Assembly (NCBI GenBank): GCA_014529385.2
Contig: CM043945.1
Location: forward strand, 143,662,741 to 143,726,740
Source of the DNA: Adiantum capillus-veneris
Lineage: Eukaryota > Streptophyta > Polypodiopsida > Polypodiales > Pteridaceae
Reading direction: 5' to 3'
Length of the DNA stretch: 64,000 nt
The position numbers and the translations under genes were made by a program. This document shows, one piece after another, positions 11,481-22,991 of this stretch (the first letter of the stretch is position 1; the number at the start of each line of letters is the position of its first letter). The notes under the pieces were generated by a model. That model was given only the letters and a program-made list of their open reading frames with translations, did no database searches and had not been told where the DNA came from.

Positions 11481-12050
11481 GACGGGTAGAGGGTTTAATC
11501 CATTTCATTTGGTGTATGGAAAGGAAGCACTATTGCCTGTGGAGGTAGAGTTGCCTGCAGTAAAGATGTTAGAAAAGTTGCTTGGGTCGCCTAGTGATGC
11601 ATTCAAAGAGAGGGTCTTACAATTACAAGAGGTTCAGCTGGATAGGATGAGCGCATTGGAACATTATGGACAGATGCAGAATAAGGATTTGGCACAGATA
11701 AATGAAAAGGTCAAAAGTAAGGGTATCAAAAAACATGACTTGGTTTTGCGCTACAACAGTAAGCTAGAAAACACCTTCCAAAAGAAGTTTCAAATTAAGT
11801 GGGAAGGCCCTTTTAAGGTGGTCGAGTGTTTTCCAAATGGTACATATCAGTTGGCTAACCTAGATGGTATTCTACATAAGTCAAGGTAAATGGATTGCAT
11901 CTTAAATTGTATCATGCCAGGTTAATGATAGTGGAGCAAGATGAGCTGTCTGTGGAGCACGTAATGTTGGTGAGGGATGAGGAGACCTGTGACGTGGGAG
12001 TCTCATATCTCGTTTTGGTGCTGCTAATCATGAATGATCTAGCAGGCTAG
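11455..12050 (+). pseudogene. GyA integrase C-terminal domain and polyprotein end
   Basis: FHLVYGKEALLPVEVELPAV is the conserved integrase C-terminal block. VLRYNSKLENTFQKKFQIKW and EGPFKVVECFPNGTYQLANL form the small beta-barrel that follows in plant gypsy elements. A frameshift at about 11885 moves the end of the protein to another frame, which stays open to a TAG at 12048-12050. A purine-rich stretch (GGGGATGGGCAA) follows at once and is a candidate polypurine tract. Confidence 0.82.
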
Positions 12051-12061
12051 GGGATGGGCAA

Positions 12062-13334
12062 ACTATGTCATGAGTTTTTTGGAAGAAGTGGTTGCGCATA
12101 TATACATACACATGCATGGTGCATCGAATAAAGGATTGCCCATTTTTCAGAGCCAGGTGGTTACGTGGGTCCACATGTGTACAGGTAGGACAACGTGTAC
12201 ATAGTGCATCGATTTTCAATATCACCAGTGTGTTTTTTCTATAATAATGAGGAGTTGGTAGCACGTAAAACTTCTCGAGGAAGATATCCACAGGCCAACG
12301 ACATGAGGTTAGCAGGTGTGTCAAATGGCATCTAGTGGCGTCAGGAGGTCGAATGGGGTCAATACTTGCACGTGGATAAGCAGACACAATGTGGGTGTTT
12401 TCTTGTGATAATTATGTATAAATTTCATCATGAGAATTGTATTTGGGGTCCACTTCACGTGGTTGCGGGATGCATTATTGGAAAAAGTTGAGTGCCACGT
12501 GTGCGGATGGATGCAGCAGGGTGACAACTATGCATTGCGAGGCCACTTTTTGGCCTGCCGTTTGAGGTCAACTAAAAGGCCAAAGGTGCCCAAGTAATAA
12601 AGCTAAGTGTGAGAACTGAAGAAACTGAGAGAAGACTAGAAAAAACGTGGAGAGAAGAGGAGGAACAACCGCAACTGAGTTTTTGCTATTTTTGGAGTCT
12701 GTTTTGGCCATAAACTACTCATCTAAGGTCAGATTTGCGCACTTTGACATTGTAGACTGGGTTTTTGGGCCGTTCCGAACGCGATGGTGCTGTCCATTTT
12801 GCCAAATTCCTCACTTTTTTTCTATTGTTTGGGCTGTGTAAGTTTCTCCTATGAGCGAAGCTTCTGCTCCAATTTGTGATTGTATCTGGCATATTTTACC
12901 CATATTGTGTGAGCTATTTGCCCCATTGGTGTTGGGCCTAGCTCAACCCTAGCTCAATCGTGTATAAACATCATAAATTATCCTCTTTTCAGCTGAGTTT
13001 TTTAGGGGTGTGTGTGTGTGTGTGTGTCTCTCTGTGTGGAGTGGGCAAATGGGTAGTCTCTCTCCTCTCACTCTATTGGTGTGTTCCCTGTCTCGACCAG
13101 GTGGGTTGTATATGTCGAGTGGTGCCCCATAGTGTGTGTGTGTATTATCCCAAGAGTGTGTGTCGGGTCATTATAGAGGTGTTGTGTGTGTTTCCATCCC
13201 GCTCACACCGTATGATGCAAGTAACATTTAATTTCAATTTGTTAGAAAAGGACACTTACAGTGTCCTTTTTAGTAACAAACTAGTATTAATATCTATTAG
13301 GTTGCATACTAAGGAGAACAAGATTTCATGGTGT
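12062..13334 (+). other. GyA 3' flank, possibly its 3' LTR, with short (GT)n tract
   Basis: No coding sequence is recognisable. Because it directly follows a candidate polypurine tract it may be the 3' LTR of GyA, but no partner copy was found upstream. A (GT)n tract lies at 13009-13027. The last bases before 13335 (GTGT) form the target duplication of GyB. Confidence 0.45.
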
Positions 13335-14724
13335 TGACGGACGCAAAGCGGACCCCGAACCCTGACTGCCTCTAAAACGTCGGGGGCCGAATGGCTCGCC
13401 TCGAGCTTGCCACGGTAAAGCGAACAAAGGACACCACCTAGCTTTGAGCGGCTAGGACGCAAGGCCCACGGTGATATGAACACCGCAAGACTATACACCG
13501 AGAGAGAGAAAAGGAGAGAGAGAGAGAGAAAGAGAGAGAGAATACTTGCAATTGATGAAAACAACCTCGGGGGTGTGAGGGTGAGTTATTTCTGCAATAT
13601 TTACAAGGTGGCATGCCGTGATGGTAGAGAGGTAGGGAGAGGAGATGGTGCAACCTACTTGGTGCGTTCTCTAGGGCGACTCAATGACGGTGAATACTCA
13701 TTTCCAAGAGCATGCATACGTGTGTGCATCGATCATTGGAGTCGAGAGGTGGATGTGGTTCCCTTCGCATGGTGCAATTTCCAAGGCAAACCCAACACAC
13801 AAGACCCCCTCCCCGTGATGGTGATGATGTCAATCCCTCCTACTACACTCTACCCAATGCTTGGTTCCACATAAGTTGCCCCCCCGATAGTGACCTCTCA
13901 GTGCCAACTTATAGGTGTTGGCTGCTTGGATTATGGTAATCCCAGTGTGGTTAGGGTAATCTTAATCGGGGAGACAAAGCAAGTGGTTGGCCCGGTGTGG
14001 TTGACCTTGCTTTGTTTTGGGGAAGGTTATTAAAAGATGGGAATCTCTAGGTGGGCCTTTGTCACCATCACCTAGAGAGAGGATATTTACAAAATGGAAA
14101 TTTACAATGGCTCGGGTGAAAACTGAAGATAATGGTAAAATAATGTAAAAATTACTGGGATGGCGTCGTGGTTGCGTGTTGTCGACGAATGGCGTGCTGT
14201 CGGTGCGTCGGTGTCGAGCGTACTTCTTTTCGGAGTTGGCCGGGGCATGCCTTCGGTGCATTTCTGGTTTTTTGTTGTTGGCGGCGCGTGCTTTGGATCC
14301 TTCTTCTTTTTGTTTGTTGATGTCGTAGCCTTTTCCTTCGTACTACGGTGCGGTGCGTATATACGTGTGTGTATGTATTTGTGCATGAGGCGGGTGTGTG
14401 TGTGTTTTGTATAGGTATGTGTGTGCGAAAGCGTGCGTGGGAAGGAGGGCTATATATATATATATAATGTATATATATAATTTTTTATTTATTTTTTCCT
14501 TCTGCGGATGGCCGGCGGCTTACTCTTCTGGGCAAGGCGGAAAGGGGGGGGGGGGGGGGGGGGGTAGGATAGGGGGTGTGAATGTGTGTGTTGTGTTGGC
14601 GTATTTGCTGCTACCCGCATGGCGTGTGTGTGTGTGTATCGAATGCAAAGCGCGGCGCACAGCGCATGGGGAGAGAGAGGAGAGGGGGGGGGGGGTGTTG
14701 TGGGGTGTGTGTGTGAGTGAGAGG

Positions 14725-14759
<35 letters not shown>

Positions 14760-14776
14760 GGACTGCAGCGCTGCCC

Positions 14777-14891
<115 letters not shown>

Positions 14892-15287
14892 GTGGCCGTG
14901 AGAGGGAGAATGATGGAGAGGGTAAGGGGATAGGGGTGAGGGGATAAGAGATAGAGGGAGTGTGTGAGGGAGAGTGAGGGGAGAGGGGAAATGGCAGGGT
15001 ATGGGAGATGTGTGGGTGAGAGGGAGAGGGGGGGGGTGGTGTTGTCTTGCATGGGGCTTGAGGACGAAGGGGAAATAAGTCAATGGGGGGGGGGGGGGGG
15101 GGGTGTAAGGGAATATATCTGCGGGCCGAAGAGGGGGGTGTGAATGAGCCGAGGGAGGGTGAGGCGAGTGGTGAGGGTAAGAGGGAGGAGGGGTCTGGGG
15201 AGGGAATATTGGCGGGCCAAAGAGAGGGGGGAAGTGAGGGTAGAGGGTAATGGGAGAAGGGATAGGGTGAGTGTAAGAGTGAGAGGG

Positions 15288-15288
<1 letters not shown>

Positions 15289-15319
<31 letters not shown>
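15289..15319. repeat. Poly-G run (31 G) in GyB 3' LTR
   Basis: It is the longest of several G runs in this LTR (others near 14546-14564, 15086-15103 and 15533-15551). The matching region of the other LTR has shorter runs here but a long one at about 29729-29750. Confidence 0.85.
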
Positions 15320-15320
<1 letters not shown>

Positions 15321-15604
15321 CTCACGCGGCTTACACCAAGGGAGCACGAGAGAGGGGTTGGGGGTTCCTTCTCTGAGTTTTTGCCTGGCCGGGGAGGGTA
15401 AATCGGGAGGAGAGAGATATTAGGAAAGGGGGTATGTAGGGAAAATGGGGGGGAGAGAGTGCGAGGGTTTTATCCGATGCCCGTAGCGCGGGAGGGGAAA
15501 AAAAAAAAAGTTAAGGGGGGGGGTACTGAGAGTGGGGGGGGGGGGGGGGGGTGAAATGAGTTTTTTTTTCTTTTTTTTCTTTGATTTCCGAAAGTCGGCT
15601 ATCA

Positions 15605-15625
15605 TTAGCCCTGTCTCTTTTGGCT
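15605..15625 (-). other. GyB candidate polypurine tract
   Basis: On the minus strand the sequence directly before the 3' LTR reads AGCCAAAAGAGACAGGGCTAA. It is purine-rich and correctly placed to prime plus-strand synthesis, though not a perfect tract. Confidence 0.5.
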
Positions 15626-15633
15626 AGAGACAT

Positions 15634-16170
15634 TCATGCTTCTAGCCCTTCTTCAGTTTCTTCAGCTGTAAAGTTAGAGGGTTCTCCCTCTTCTGGAATG
15701 TCTAGCACGGATTCTGGGTCAAACCTAAGGAAATACCTCTTCAGTCTCCATCCATTGACTCTAGTCTTGTGAATTCTCCCATCTGCTTCCATCAGCTTAT
15801 AGCTGCCGTTGTCGTAGCGCTTCTTGATGATAGCGCTTCTTGATGATGAATGGCCCTTCCCATCTGTGTTGAAATTTCTTATCCTTCCTGGTATCAAATC
15901 TGTTGTCGTATCGTAGCACTAGCATGCCTTTTTCCAGTCCTTTCTCTTTAAGCCCTTGATTGAAAGTGAGTCGGTGTCGTTCTGCCTGTGCTGCATAGTG
16001 ATTGATTGCTTCTTCCCTATCCAGTTGGAGTCTCTCTAGATCCAAGATGTGGTTTCGAAGGTTTACGATTGGACGGTGGGTCTGGCTGGCCAAGACTCGT
16101 AAGCTGGCTATTTGTACCTCAATGGGTAGAATTGCCTCCTACCCATAAACTAGATGGAAAGGGGTGAAAC
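15634..16170 (-). pseudogene. GyB integrase C-terminal region
   Basis: Two overlapping minus-strand frames carry the end of the polyprotein. The first has LDLERLQLDREEAINHYAAQ and VLRYDNRFDTRKDKKFQHRW followed by EGPF. The second has NGSYKLMEADGRIHKTRVNG with W-R-L-K, then an acidic tail. A short direct duplication, CGCTTCTTGATGATAG repeated near 15815-15845, lies where the two frames meet and probably caused the frame change. Confidence 0.82.
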
Positions 16171-16980
16171 CTAGTGATGTTCGGAACGTTGTTCTGTAGG
16201 CCCAAAGAGCTGCCATGAGATACTTATCCCAATCCCTGTATGGTTGTTCACCTGTTTTGTGATGATCTTGCAAATCATTCCATTTACCTTCTCTACCAGA
16301 CCATTGCATTGTGGATAGTATGGTGTGGAATGCCGACGTGTGATGCCTAACTTCTTCATCAATTCTCCTACCACATCACCTCTGAATCCTGGTCCTTTAT
16401 CTGATATTATCTCAAGAGGAGTGCCAAAACGGCAAACGATATGCTCAAAAATGAACTTTGCCACCTCTTGGGCTGTAATGCGGGTGGTGGCCATTGCTTC
16501 TACCCATCGTGTCATGTAGTCTACACCCACTATGATGTACAGTTTACCTGATTGGGCCCTTGGTAAGGGACCAATTGCATCTATTCCCCATTTCTCAAAC
16601 GGACCATATGAAATGATAGGGGTTTGTGCCTCGTAGGTTAGCGTACGATCACTGGTCACTTGACAAGCCCTACATGTTTTACACCAATGGTGTACATCTC
16701 TGTTCAAACTAGGCCAAAAGTATCCTTCTTGTAGAATCTTCCTACTGGTGATATCTAGAGCAAAATGACCACCGCAGATGTCGTCATGGCAGCTTGAAAT
16801 TACCTCTGTGATTTCACTGGAGGTTGGCACCCGCCTGAGAATTTGATCCTTGCCTTTACAATACAAGTGGCCGTCTATAAGGCGGTACCTAGTAGCCTTC
16901 CTTACCAGCCATTGTTTTTGGCCTTTAGTGTGTCTTGTTGGACATTCCCCTGTATTCAAAAAGTTGATGATATCAGGCAT
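16171..16980 (-). pseudogene. GyB integrase, zinc-binding and catalytic core
   Basis: The frame starts after the RNase H part. It shows the H-H-C-C zinc finger (H in CGGHFALD, then CKTCRACQ) and the DDE core: Asp in KWGIDAIGPL, Asp in IISDKGPGFRGDV, and Glu in NGLVEKVNGM. All three catalytic residues are present. The frame shifts near 16230 and ends in unrelated residues. Integrase inserts the cDNA into chromosomes. It is separated from the preceding RNase H frame by a stop at 16993-16995. Confidence 0.9.
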
Positions 16981-16992
16981 AGCATCACTGCC

Positions 16993-17937
16993 TTAGAAGA
17001 GGGGTAGTTTTAATTTGATTGCTCCTATGGTAGTATCTTGTATTCTTTCTTTAGCTAGTGCATCTGCCTCCTGATTTTCTGCTCTGGGAATATGGAAGAG
17101 TTTTACTGCTTCAAACTTCTTCAGAAGGTCCTTAACTTGGCGGAGTTGACCAAGTAAAACTTGATTTTTGCACTCCCAGGTGCCATTTATCTGCCTAATC
17201 AAAAGCAAAGCATCGCCGAACACATTCAAGCGCTGAATTTGTTTTGAAATACATTGTTCCAGCCCAAGGATTAGGGCTGCATATTCTGCCTCATTGTTAG
17301 AGTGGGAGTATAATAACTGCCCCATGGAGAATACTCTTTCCTGCTGTTCATTGAAAATGACCATGCCTGCTGCAGACTGATCCATTGTTCTCTTGCATGC
17401 TCCGTCAAAGAAAAGAGAGTGAGCTCTCCCTAGCTTAGGGCTCTCTTTATCTGGTATTCCTTCCTTTGCTTCCGTGTTGACCTTCAACTTCTTCTCGTAG
17501 TGGCGATGAGTGAGAATTCCTGCTAGACGAGCCCTGGTGGAGTTTTCTACTTGCATGGTGTAATCAAACTCTTGTAGTCTAATTAACCACTTTGAGATCC
17601 TAGATGAGACATCCATGTGTCGCATTACATATGGGAAAACCTCTCCCATTGTCAGGATTACAAATGGTCTAGGCAAGAGATAGGAGCGGAATTTCGTGGT
17701 AGCAAACATTAGTGCCAGAACCATGTGTTCTACTTCGGTGAATCCCTTTTCTGATGGGGTCATGACTCGACTAGAGAAGTAAATAGGGTGCATGAAAGAA
17801 GTTTTGGGATCCTTTTGCATTAGCACTGCTCCCAGAGTATCATTTCCCACACTAGGGTTCACATAGAATGGCTCATCCCACTTAGGAGGTGAAATAGTGG
17901 GAAGCTTAGATAGGACTTGCTTTACCTCAGTAAACTG
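16993..17937 (-). pseudogene. GyB RNase H and second RNase H
   Basis: The frame continues from RT after one TAG (17936-17938). FYVNPSVGNDTLGAVLMQ and YFSSRVMTPSEKGFTEVEHM belong to the first RNase H. The second begins with LFFDGACKRTMDQSAAGMVI, followed by HSNNEAEYAALILGLEQ, FGDALLLIRQING and HIPRAENQEADALAKE. These give the D, E, D and final D positions of a complete archaeal-type RNase H. Dual RNase H is typical of the Tat lineage. This is the best-preserved part of the element. Confidence 0.9.
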
Positions 17938-18206
17938 CTACTCATTCTCTTCACTCCATGAGAAAACATCCCTTTGGGTGAGTTGTTGTAGGGGAAGGAC
18001 CACTTGAGATAGCAGGTGAATGAACCTGCTTAAATATCTTACCTTCTGAAGGAAAGAAACCAACTGCTTGGCGGTGGTGGGAGATGATAAAGATACCAGA
18101 GCTTGAATTTTGCTAGGGTCAGCCTCGATTCCTTTTGCTGAAATTACATGACCAAGGAGAGTGGCCTTGCTCTCACCAATGTGACACTTGTCCACGTTGA
18201 GTTGGC
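17938..18206 (-). pseudogene. GyB reverse transcriptase, 3' part (thumb), after CopB insertion
   Basis: The minus-strand frame carries KATLLGHVISAKGIEADPSK and KQLVSFLQKVRYLSRFIH, the RT thumb that follows the catalytic box. It starts at the CopB boundary. Removing CopB and one TTGGC copy joins it in register with 23797-24711. It ends at TAG 17936-17938. Confidence 0.9.
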
Positions 18207-18279
18207 TGTTAGGAAATAAGACGTAGCTAAATAGATAATTGAGTAGATTACTTAATGGAGAGAGACAAATTTATATACA

Positions 18280-18329
<50 letters not shown>

Positions 18330-18975
18330 CACGATATACGTGGTTCACCCAATGTGGGCTACGTCCACGGGAAAGCAGCCACTCAATGGCTTTGGTACTT
18401 CAAAACAAGAAGTAGTTTACAAAGGGATTATACCCTTAATGGAGCTCCCGCCTTGCTTCACTCTCACCACCTCACACTCACCTTGTTGCATCAACTTCAC
18501 ACTATGAAATGTGTGTAGAAATGGCCTCCTTTTATAGGCCAAAAGGGCTGCCCTCTCTTATGAGAGACAGCCATGTGTAGCCGCCCTTGTGCGAATAAGT
18601 CCAAATCGGACCCTCCAATCCGCCCATGTGTGGCCGCCCTTGAGAAGACAAGTCCGCTTTTGAATTCGGCCACCGGCCATTGACTTCCGACCACCAGCCA
18701 TTGGCCATTGACTACCGGCCACCGGCCAACCGACCGGTTGTTTTCCGACCACTTTCCGACCGCCGACCGGCCATAATATTCCGGCGAAAAAAAGTCTCGG
18801 GGGCCTCCGCCCCCGAGGCCTTTAAAGTTGCCCCTGATTCTTGTCCGTGAAAATTTTGGTTTCCGGTGAGTGATTTTCCTTCACGCACGATGGCTTCTCC
18901 TCATAATGGGGGCCTTACAAATGTGCGCTTTTACCACAGAAAATTACAAGGGTAAATCAGGCTCCATACTTAACA
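18207..18975 (-). repeat. CopB 3' LTR
   Basis: It is 769 bases with TGTTA/TAACA inverted ends. It carries a long (GA)n tract (18283-18325), a TATA box on the minus strand (about 18528-18538) and GC-rich CCGGCCA-type repeats in U3 (about 18665-18785). Unlike the 5' LTR it has one copy of a 30-base GC-rich unit and lacks an 18-base duplication. Confidence 0.95.
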
Positions 18976-18990
18976 ATCTCCCACTTGGAG
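18976..18990 (-). other. CopB polypurine tract
   Basis: On the minus strand CCAAGTGGGAGAT directly precedes the 3' LTR start TGTTAAG. This is the usual copia arrangement for plus-strand priming. Confidence 0.85.
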
Positions 18991-19035
18991 ACTGATCTCC
19001 AAACCAAACCTGTGACTGCTTTCCATTCTGGCTTT

Positions 19036-21516
19036 TTATCCTTGAATGCCGATTGAAGATGAGCAAAAGCTCAACTTCTCCTTGTTGACTACCTTTGTAA
19101 ACATGTCTGCAGGATTTTCACTTGTATGCACCTTTCCTAGCTTTAGTTGTCCCTCTTCCAAAAGAGTGCGTATGAAGTGATATCTCACCTCAATGTGCTT
19201 TGTCCTTGAATGAAAGGCTGAGTTCTTCGCAAGATGGATAGCGCTTTGGCTATCACTGTACAAGACACAATTGTCTTGTTTGAATCCAAGCTCTTCTAAG
19301 AATCTGTGAAGCCACAGAATTTCTTTGCTTGCCTCCGTCATTGCTACATACTCTGCTTCCGTGGTAGAAAGTGAAACCACTTTCTGCAGCTTTGAAGCCC
19401 AGCTTACTGCTGTGCCTCCAACCGTGAACACATAGCCAGTAGTGCTCCTTCGAGTATCTTTGTCACCTGCCATATCTGCATCAGCATACCCTTCTAGAAA
19501 AATATCAGTTCCTCCAAAATACAAAGCATTTGTTGTTGTCCCTTTTAGATACCTAAGTATCCACTTCACAGCTTGCCAATGCTCTTTACCTGGGTTGTCC
19601 ATGAACCTACTCACAACTCCCACTGCATGTGCAATGTCTGGCCTTGTCCAGACCATAGCATACATTAGAGAACCTACCGCTGCAGCATATGGAACTTTAG
19701 ACATATAGGCTATCTCCTCTTGTGTCTTTGGACACATATCCTTCGTTAGTTTAAAATGACCAGCCAAAGGTGTAGAAACTGGTTTTGCATTTTGCATTGC
19801 AAACCTTTCTAGTACCTTCTTGATGTAATCTTCTTGAGATAGCTTTATTGTCTTCTTCGTCCTGTCCCTTGATATTTTCATACCAAGTATCCTCTTTGCA
19901 GCACCTAAATCTTTCATTGAAAAAGATTTGGACAGCTCCTCTTTTAGGTCTTTGATGTCCTGCATGTTAGCACTTGCAATCAACATGTCATCAACATACA
20001 ACATTAGGATGATGAATTTCCCATCTCCCAAATTCTTCGTGTAGACGCAGTGATCCGAGTTGCATCTTGTGAATCCATGATCCAACATCCATCGATCAAA
20101 CTTCAAGTACCATTGTCTTGATGCTTGCTTTAAACCATACAAGCTCTTCTTTAATCTGCAAACCATTTTCTCCTTACCTTTTACTTCATACCCCTTTGGT
20201 TGAAGCATGTAGATTTCCTCCTCTAAGTCACCGTGAGGGAATGCCGTATTTACATCCATTTGCTCGAGATTTAGATCATGAGCAGCCACAAGGCTTAAGA
20301 CAAGCCTAATTGAGTTCATTTTTACAACAGGAGAAAATATTTCATTGAAGTCAATACCTTTCTTTTGAGAAAAACCTTTTACCACAAGCCTAGACTTGTA
20401 CCTTTTCTTCCCACCTTCTTCTTCCTTTATCTTGTACACCCATTTGTTTTGAAGTGCCCGCTTACCTTTAGGCAACTCAACCAACTCCCATGTTTGGTTC
20501 TGATGTAGTGAGTCCATCTCCACTTGCATGCTCTTCGTCCATTCTTCTTTGGATTCATGTTGCATAGCTTCTTCATATGATTCCGGCTCTCCAGAATCTG
20601 AGATCAAGAGATGGTTGAAGGAAGGAACAAACCTTTCTGGAGGTCTACTTGCTCTTGTAGATCTTCGGGGAATAGGTTGAGGCTCCTCATTTGGTTGATG
20701 TTGTTGCACATTGTCACCGTTTGCAGTCCTTGAGTCTTCACCGTCCTCAAGCTCCATGTACTCATCACCTGTTTCTTTTGTTTGTTTTCTTTCCAAGTAA
20801 TCTTTGTACATATTTTGTTCGTTAAAAATTACATCCCTACTCCTTAAGATTTTACCATCTTCAGGATTCCATAGGCGATACCCAAAGTCTCCTTCTCCAT
20901 AGCCAATGAAGAAACACTTTTTGGACTTTGCATCTAACTTTGATCTTAGGCTTCTATCTATGTGCATGAAAGCCTCACACCCAAACACTTTGAGAAATGC
21001 ATAATTCACCGGTTTACCTGTCCATGCCTCTTCTGGAACTCCCCCATCCAATGCCGTTGAGGGTGACCGATTGATTAAGTACACAGACGTACTTACAGCT
21101 TCCGCCCAAAGCTCAAGCGGTAGGCCTGCATGTAGCCGCATGCTTCGTGCTCGTTCCATGATTGTCCTGTTCATCCTTTCCGAAATCCCATTTTGTTGAG
21201 GTGTCCTTGGGGTTGTCCTTTGCCTCCGAATTCCATTGCTAGCACAAAAGCTTTCAAAAGCTTGGCTGCAATATTCACCTCCATTGTCGGATCTGAGGCA
21301 TTTAACCTTGGTACCTGTTTCATTCTCCACAAAGGCTTTCCACCTTTGAAATATGGAAAATACATCGGATTTATTCTTCATGACATAAACCCATGTTTTT
21401 CTAGTCGCATCGTCTATGAATGTTACATAGTACAATGAGCCACCAAGTGATGGTGTACTTGCAGGACCCCAAACATCAGAATGAACCAACTCAAGTTTTT
21501 TTATTTTTTCTTTCAT
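19036..21516 (-). CDS. CopB integrase, reverse transcriptase and RNase H polyprotein part
   Basis: An uninterrupted 826-codon frame. Integrase core: Asp in LVHSDVWGPAS, Asp in CLRSDNGGEYC and Glu in NGISERMNRTIM. RT: KSRLVVKGFSQKKGIDFNEI, MDVNTAFPHGDLEEEIYM (the family usually has L where P stands here), KKSLYGLKQASRQWY and the catalytic MLYVDDMLIAS. RNase H: EGYADADMAG, LSTTEAEYVAM, LYSDSQSAIHLAKN and ENPADMFTK. All catalytic residues are kept. The frame overlaps the upstream gag-protease frame by 26 bases in another frame, near T-rich sequence around 21499-21512. In related elements this is one continuous polyprotein, so a small indel there is likely. Confidence 0.93.
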   Translation of the reverse strand: MKEKIKKLELVHSDVWGPASTPSLGGSLYYVTFIDDATRKTWVYVMKNKSDVFSIFQRWKAFVENETGTKVKCLRSDNGGEYCSQAFESFCASNGIRRQRTTPRTPQQNGISERMNRTIMERARSMRLHAGLPLELWAEAVSTSVYLINRSPSTALDGGVPEEAWTGKPVNYAFLKVFGCEAFMHIDRSLRSKLDAKSKKCFFIGYGEGDFGYRLWNPEDGKILRSRDVIFNEQNMYKDYLERKQTKETGDEYMELEDGEDSRTANGDNVQQHQPNEEPQPIPRRSTRASRPPERFVPSFNHLLISDSGEPESYEEAMQHESKEEWTKSMQVEMDSLHQNQTWELVELPKGKRALQNKWVYKIKEEEGGKKRYKSRLVVKGFSQKKGIDFNEIFSPVVKMNSIRLVLSLVAAHDLNLEQMDVNTAFPHGDLEEEIYMLQPKGYEVKGKEKMVCRLKKSLYGLKQASRQWYLKFDRWMLDHGFTRCNSDHCVYTKNLGDGKFIILMLYVDDMLIASANMQDIKDLKEELSKSFSMKDLGAAKRILGMKISRDRTKKTIKLSQEDYIKKVLERFAMQNAKPVSTPLAGHFKLTKDMCPKTQEEIAYMSKVPYAAAVGSLMYAMVWTRPDIAHAVGVVSRFMDNPGKEHWQAVKWILRYLKGTTTNALYFGGTDIFLEGYADADMAGDKDTRRSTTGYVFTVGGTAVSWASKLQKVVSLSTTEAEYVAMTEASKEILWLHRFLEELGFKQDNCVLYSDSQSAIHLAKNSAFHSRTKHIEVRYHFIRTLLEEGQLKLGKVHTSENPADMFTKVVNKEKLSFCSSSIGIQG

Positions 21517-22918
21517 TTCCTGATTTTTGAAATTTTACCCTCTTTTGTTTACCATAAACACAATCTTCACAGAACTCTAAGTCCACTTCTTTCAAACCTG
21601 GTAGAAGCTTCTTTGTTTGAAGGATTTGCATTCCTTTGGCACTCATATGCCCAAGTCGATAGTGCCACACCGCACTGTCAACTTCTGTAGTTGCTGCACA
21701 AGCTGAAGGTTGCGTGCTAACAGCACACAAGTAAAGTGTACTGACTTTTTCACCCTTGGCAACCACCAAAGATCCCTTTGAGATCTTCCACCGTTTGTTT
21801 CCGAATGCAATGTTGTGACCTTCATCGTCCAATTGTCCTGTAGAGATCAAATTTTTGCGAAGAGAAGGAACATGCCTAACATCTTTCAGCTTCCATTCAT
21901 TTCCGTTAGCAGTTTTGATAGAAACTGTACCTTTGCCGACAATCTCACAAGCTTCATCATCTCCCAAGTATACATACCCAAAATTACCTTTGGTGTAGTC
22001 TTGGAAATGTTGCTTGTGTGGTGTCGCATGGAATGAAGCCCCGGAATCTACTATCCAGGAATTAGACACATTGTCTAATGAGAGAATTAGAGCATCTTGC
22101 TCTACTTTACCTGCCACATTGGCCTCCGATGTTGGCTTGTTGTCTTGAGACTCTGTCTCCTTCTTCTTCTTGGACCAGCAATCCTTCTTGACGTGGCCCT
22201 TCTTGCCGCAGTTCCAACATTCAAGAACTGACTTTGTTCGTGATTTGCTCCGTCTTGAGCGATCACGACCCTTTTGGTTTTTGAACCTCTCCTTAGACCT
22301 TCCTCTTGTTTCCACTGATAGTGCAGCACTTGATGATTCTCCTGTGCTTCTCCTTCGCATTTCCTCGCTTAGAAGAACACCCACAACATCATCAAACTTA
22401 AGAGTATTTGTGCCAGAGATAGAATTACTTACAGCCATCACAAGCCTGTCCCAACTATCCGGTAGAGATGATAGTATAAGGAGAGCTCGCACTTCGTCAT
22501 CGAAATTGATTTTCACTGATCGAAGTTGACTTATGTTTGTGTTAAAGTCATTTAGGTGTTCTGCAACTGAACCATTCTCTGCCATCTTTAGATTGAACAA
22601 GCGCTTCATAAGAAATACCTTATTGGATGCCGATGGTTTCTCGTAGAAGTCGTCAAGTGACTTCATCAAGTCCTCCGTGGTCTTCATCTCCGAAACATTG
22701 AAGGCCACCGTTGACGCCAAGCTTAACCGGATTGTTCCCAGTGCCTTTCGATCAAGGACAATTCATGCTTCATCTGCCATTGTTGCGGGCTTCTTCGCAA
22801 GACCGCCTAGTGGCAAATAGAGGTCCTTCTGGTAGAGATAGTCTTCAATCTGCATCTTCCAATGTTGGTAGTTTTTGCCGTTGAACTTCTCAATCTTGAG
22901 CTTCCCCTCCTCCGCCAT
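21491..22918 (-). pseudogene. CopB Gag, zinc knuckle, protease and pre-integrase, one stop
   Basis: It starts at ATG (complement of 22916-22918) with MAEEGKLKIEKFNGKNYQHW. Codon 52 is TGA (22763-22765) where the CopC copy has TGG (Trp). Translation is then open to 21491. The Gag core has LKMAENGSVAEHLNDFNTNI and LILSSLPDSWDRLVMA. The zinc knuckle CWNCGKKGHVKKDC fits CX2CX4HX4C. The protease motif is WIVDSGASFHAT with the catalytic Asp intact. LWHYRLGHMSAKGM-type and FCEDCVYGKQ blocks follow (HYRLGHMSAKGM is what is seen). Apart from the stop and the downstream frame change the polyprotein looks functional. Confidence 0.92.
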
Positions 22919-22977
22919 AACTCCCATTCAATTCAAGGAATCCTTTCCTTGAGATAATTTAGCTACGAGCAAACCTT

Positions 22978-22989
22978 GCTCTGATACCA
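22978..22989 (-). other. CopB primer-binding site
   Basis: TGGTATCAGAGC on the minus strand, two bases from the 5' LTR. It matches the 3' end of initiator tRNA-Met, the usual copia primer. Confidence 0.93.
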
Positions 22990-22991
22990 GT

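Larger units (their letters stand above)
4565..12061 (+). mobile_element. GyA: decayed Tat-like Ty3/gypsy element, interrupted by a copia fragment
   Basis: Protease, RT, RNase H, second RNase H and integrase C-terminal remnants appear in order on the plus strand. Gag is missing. The segment from the second RNase H to the integrase core is replaced by CopA, about 7078-11263. The 15-base string CTAGGGGATGGGCAA occurs at both limits (4565-4579 and 12047-12061). No LTR pair was found. The dual RNase H arrangement is a known hallmark of the Tat lineage. Several frameshifts and stops show it is dead. Confidence 0.85.
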
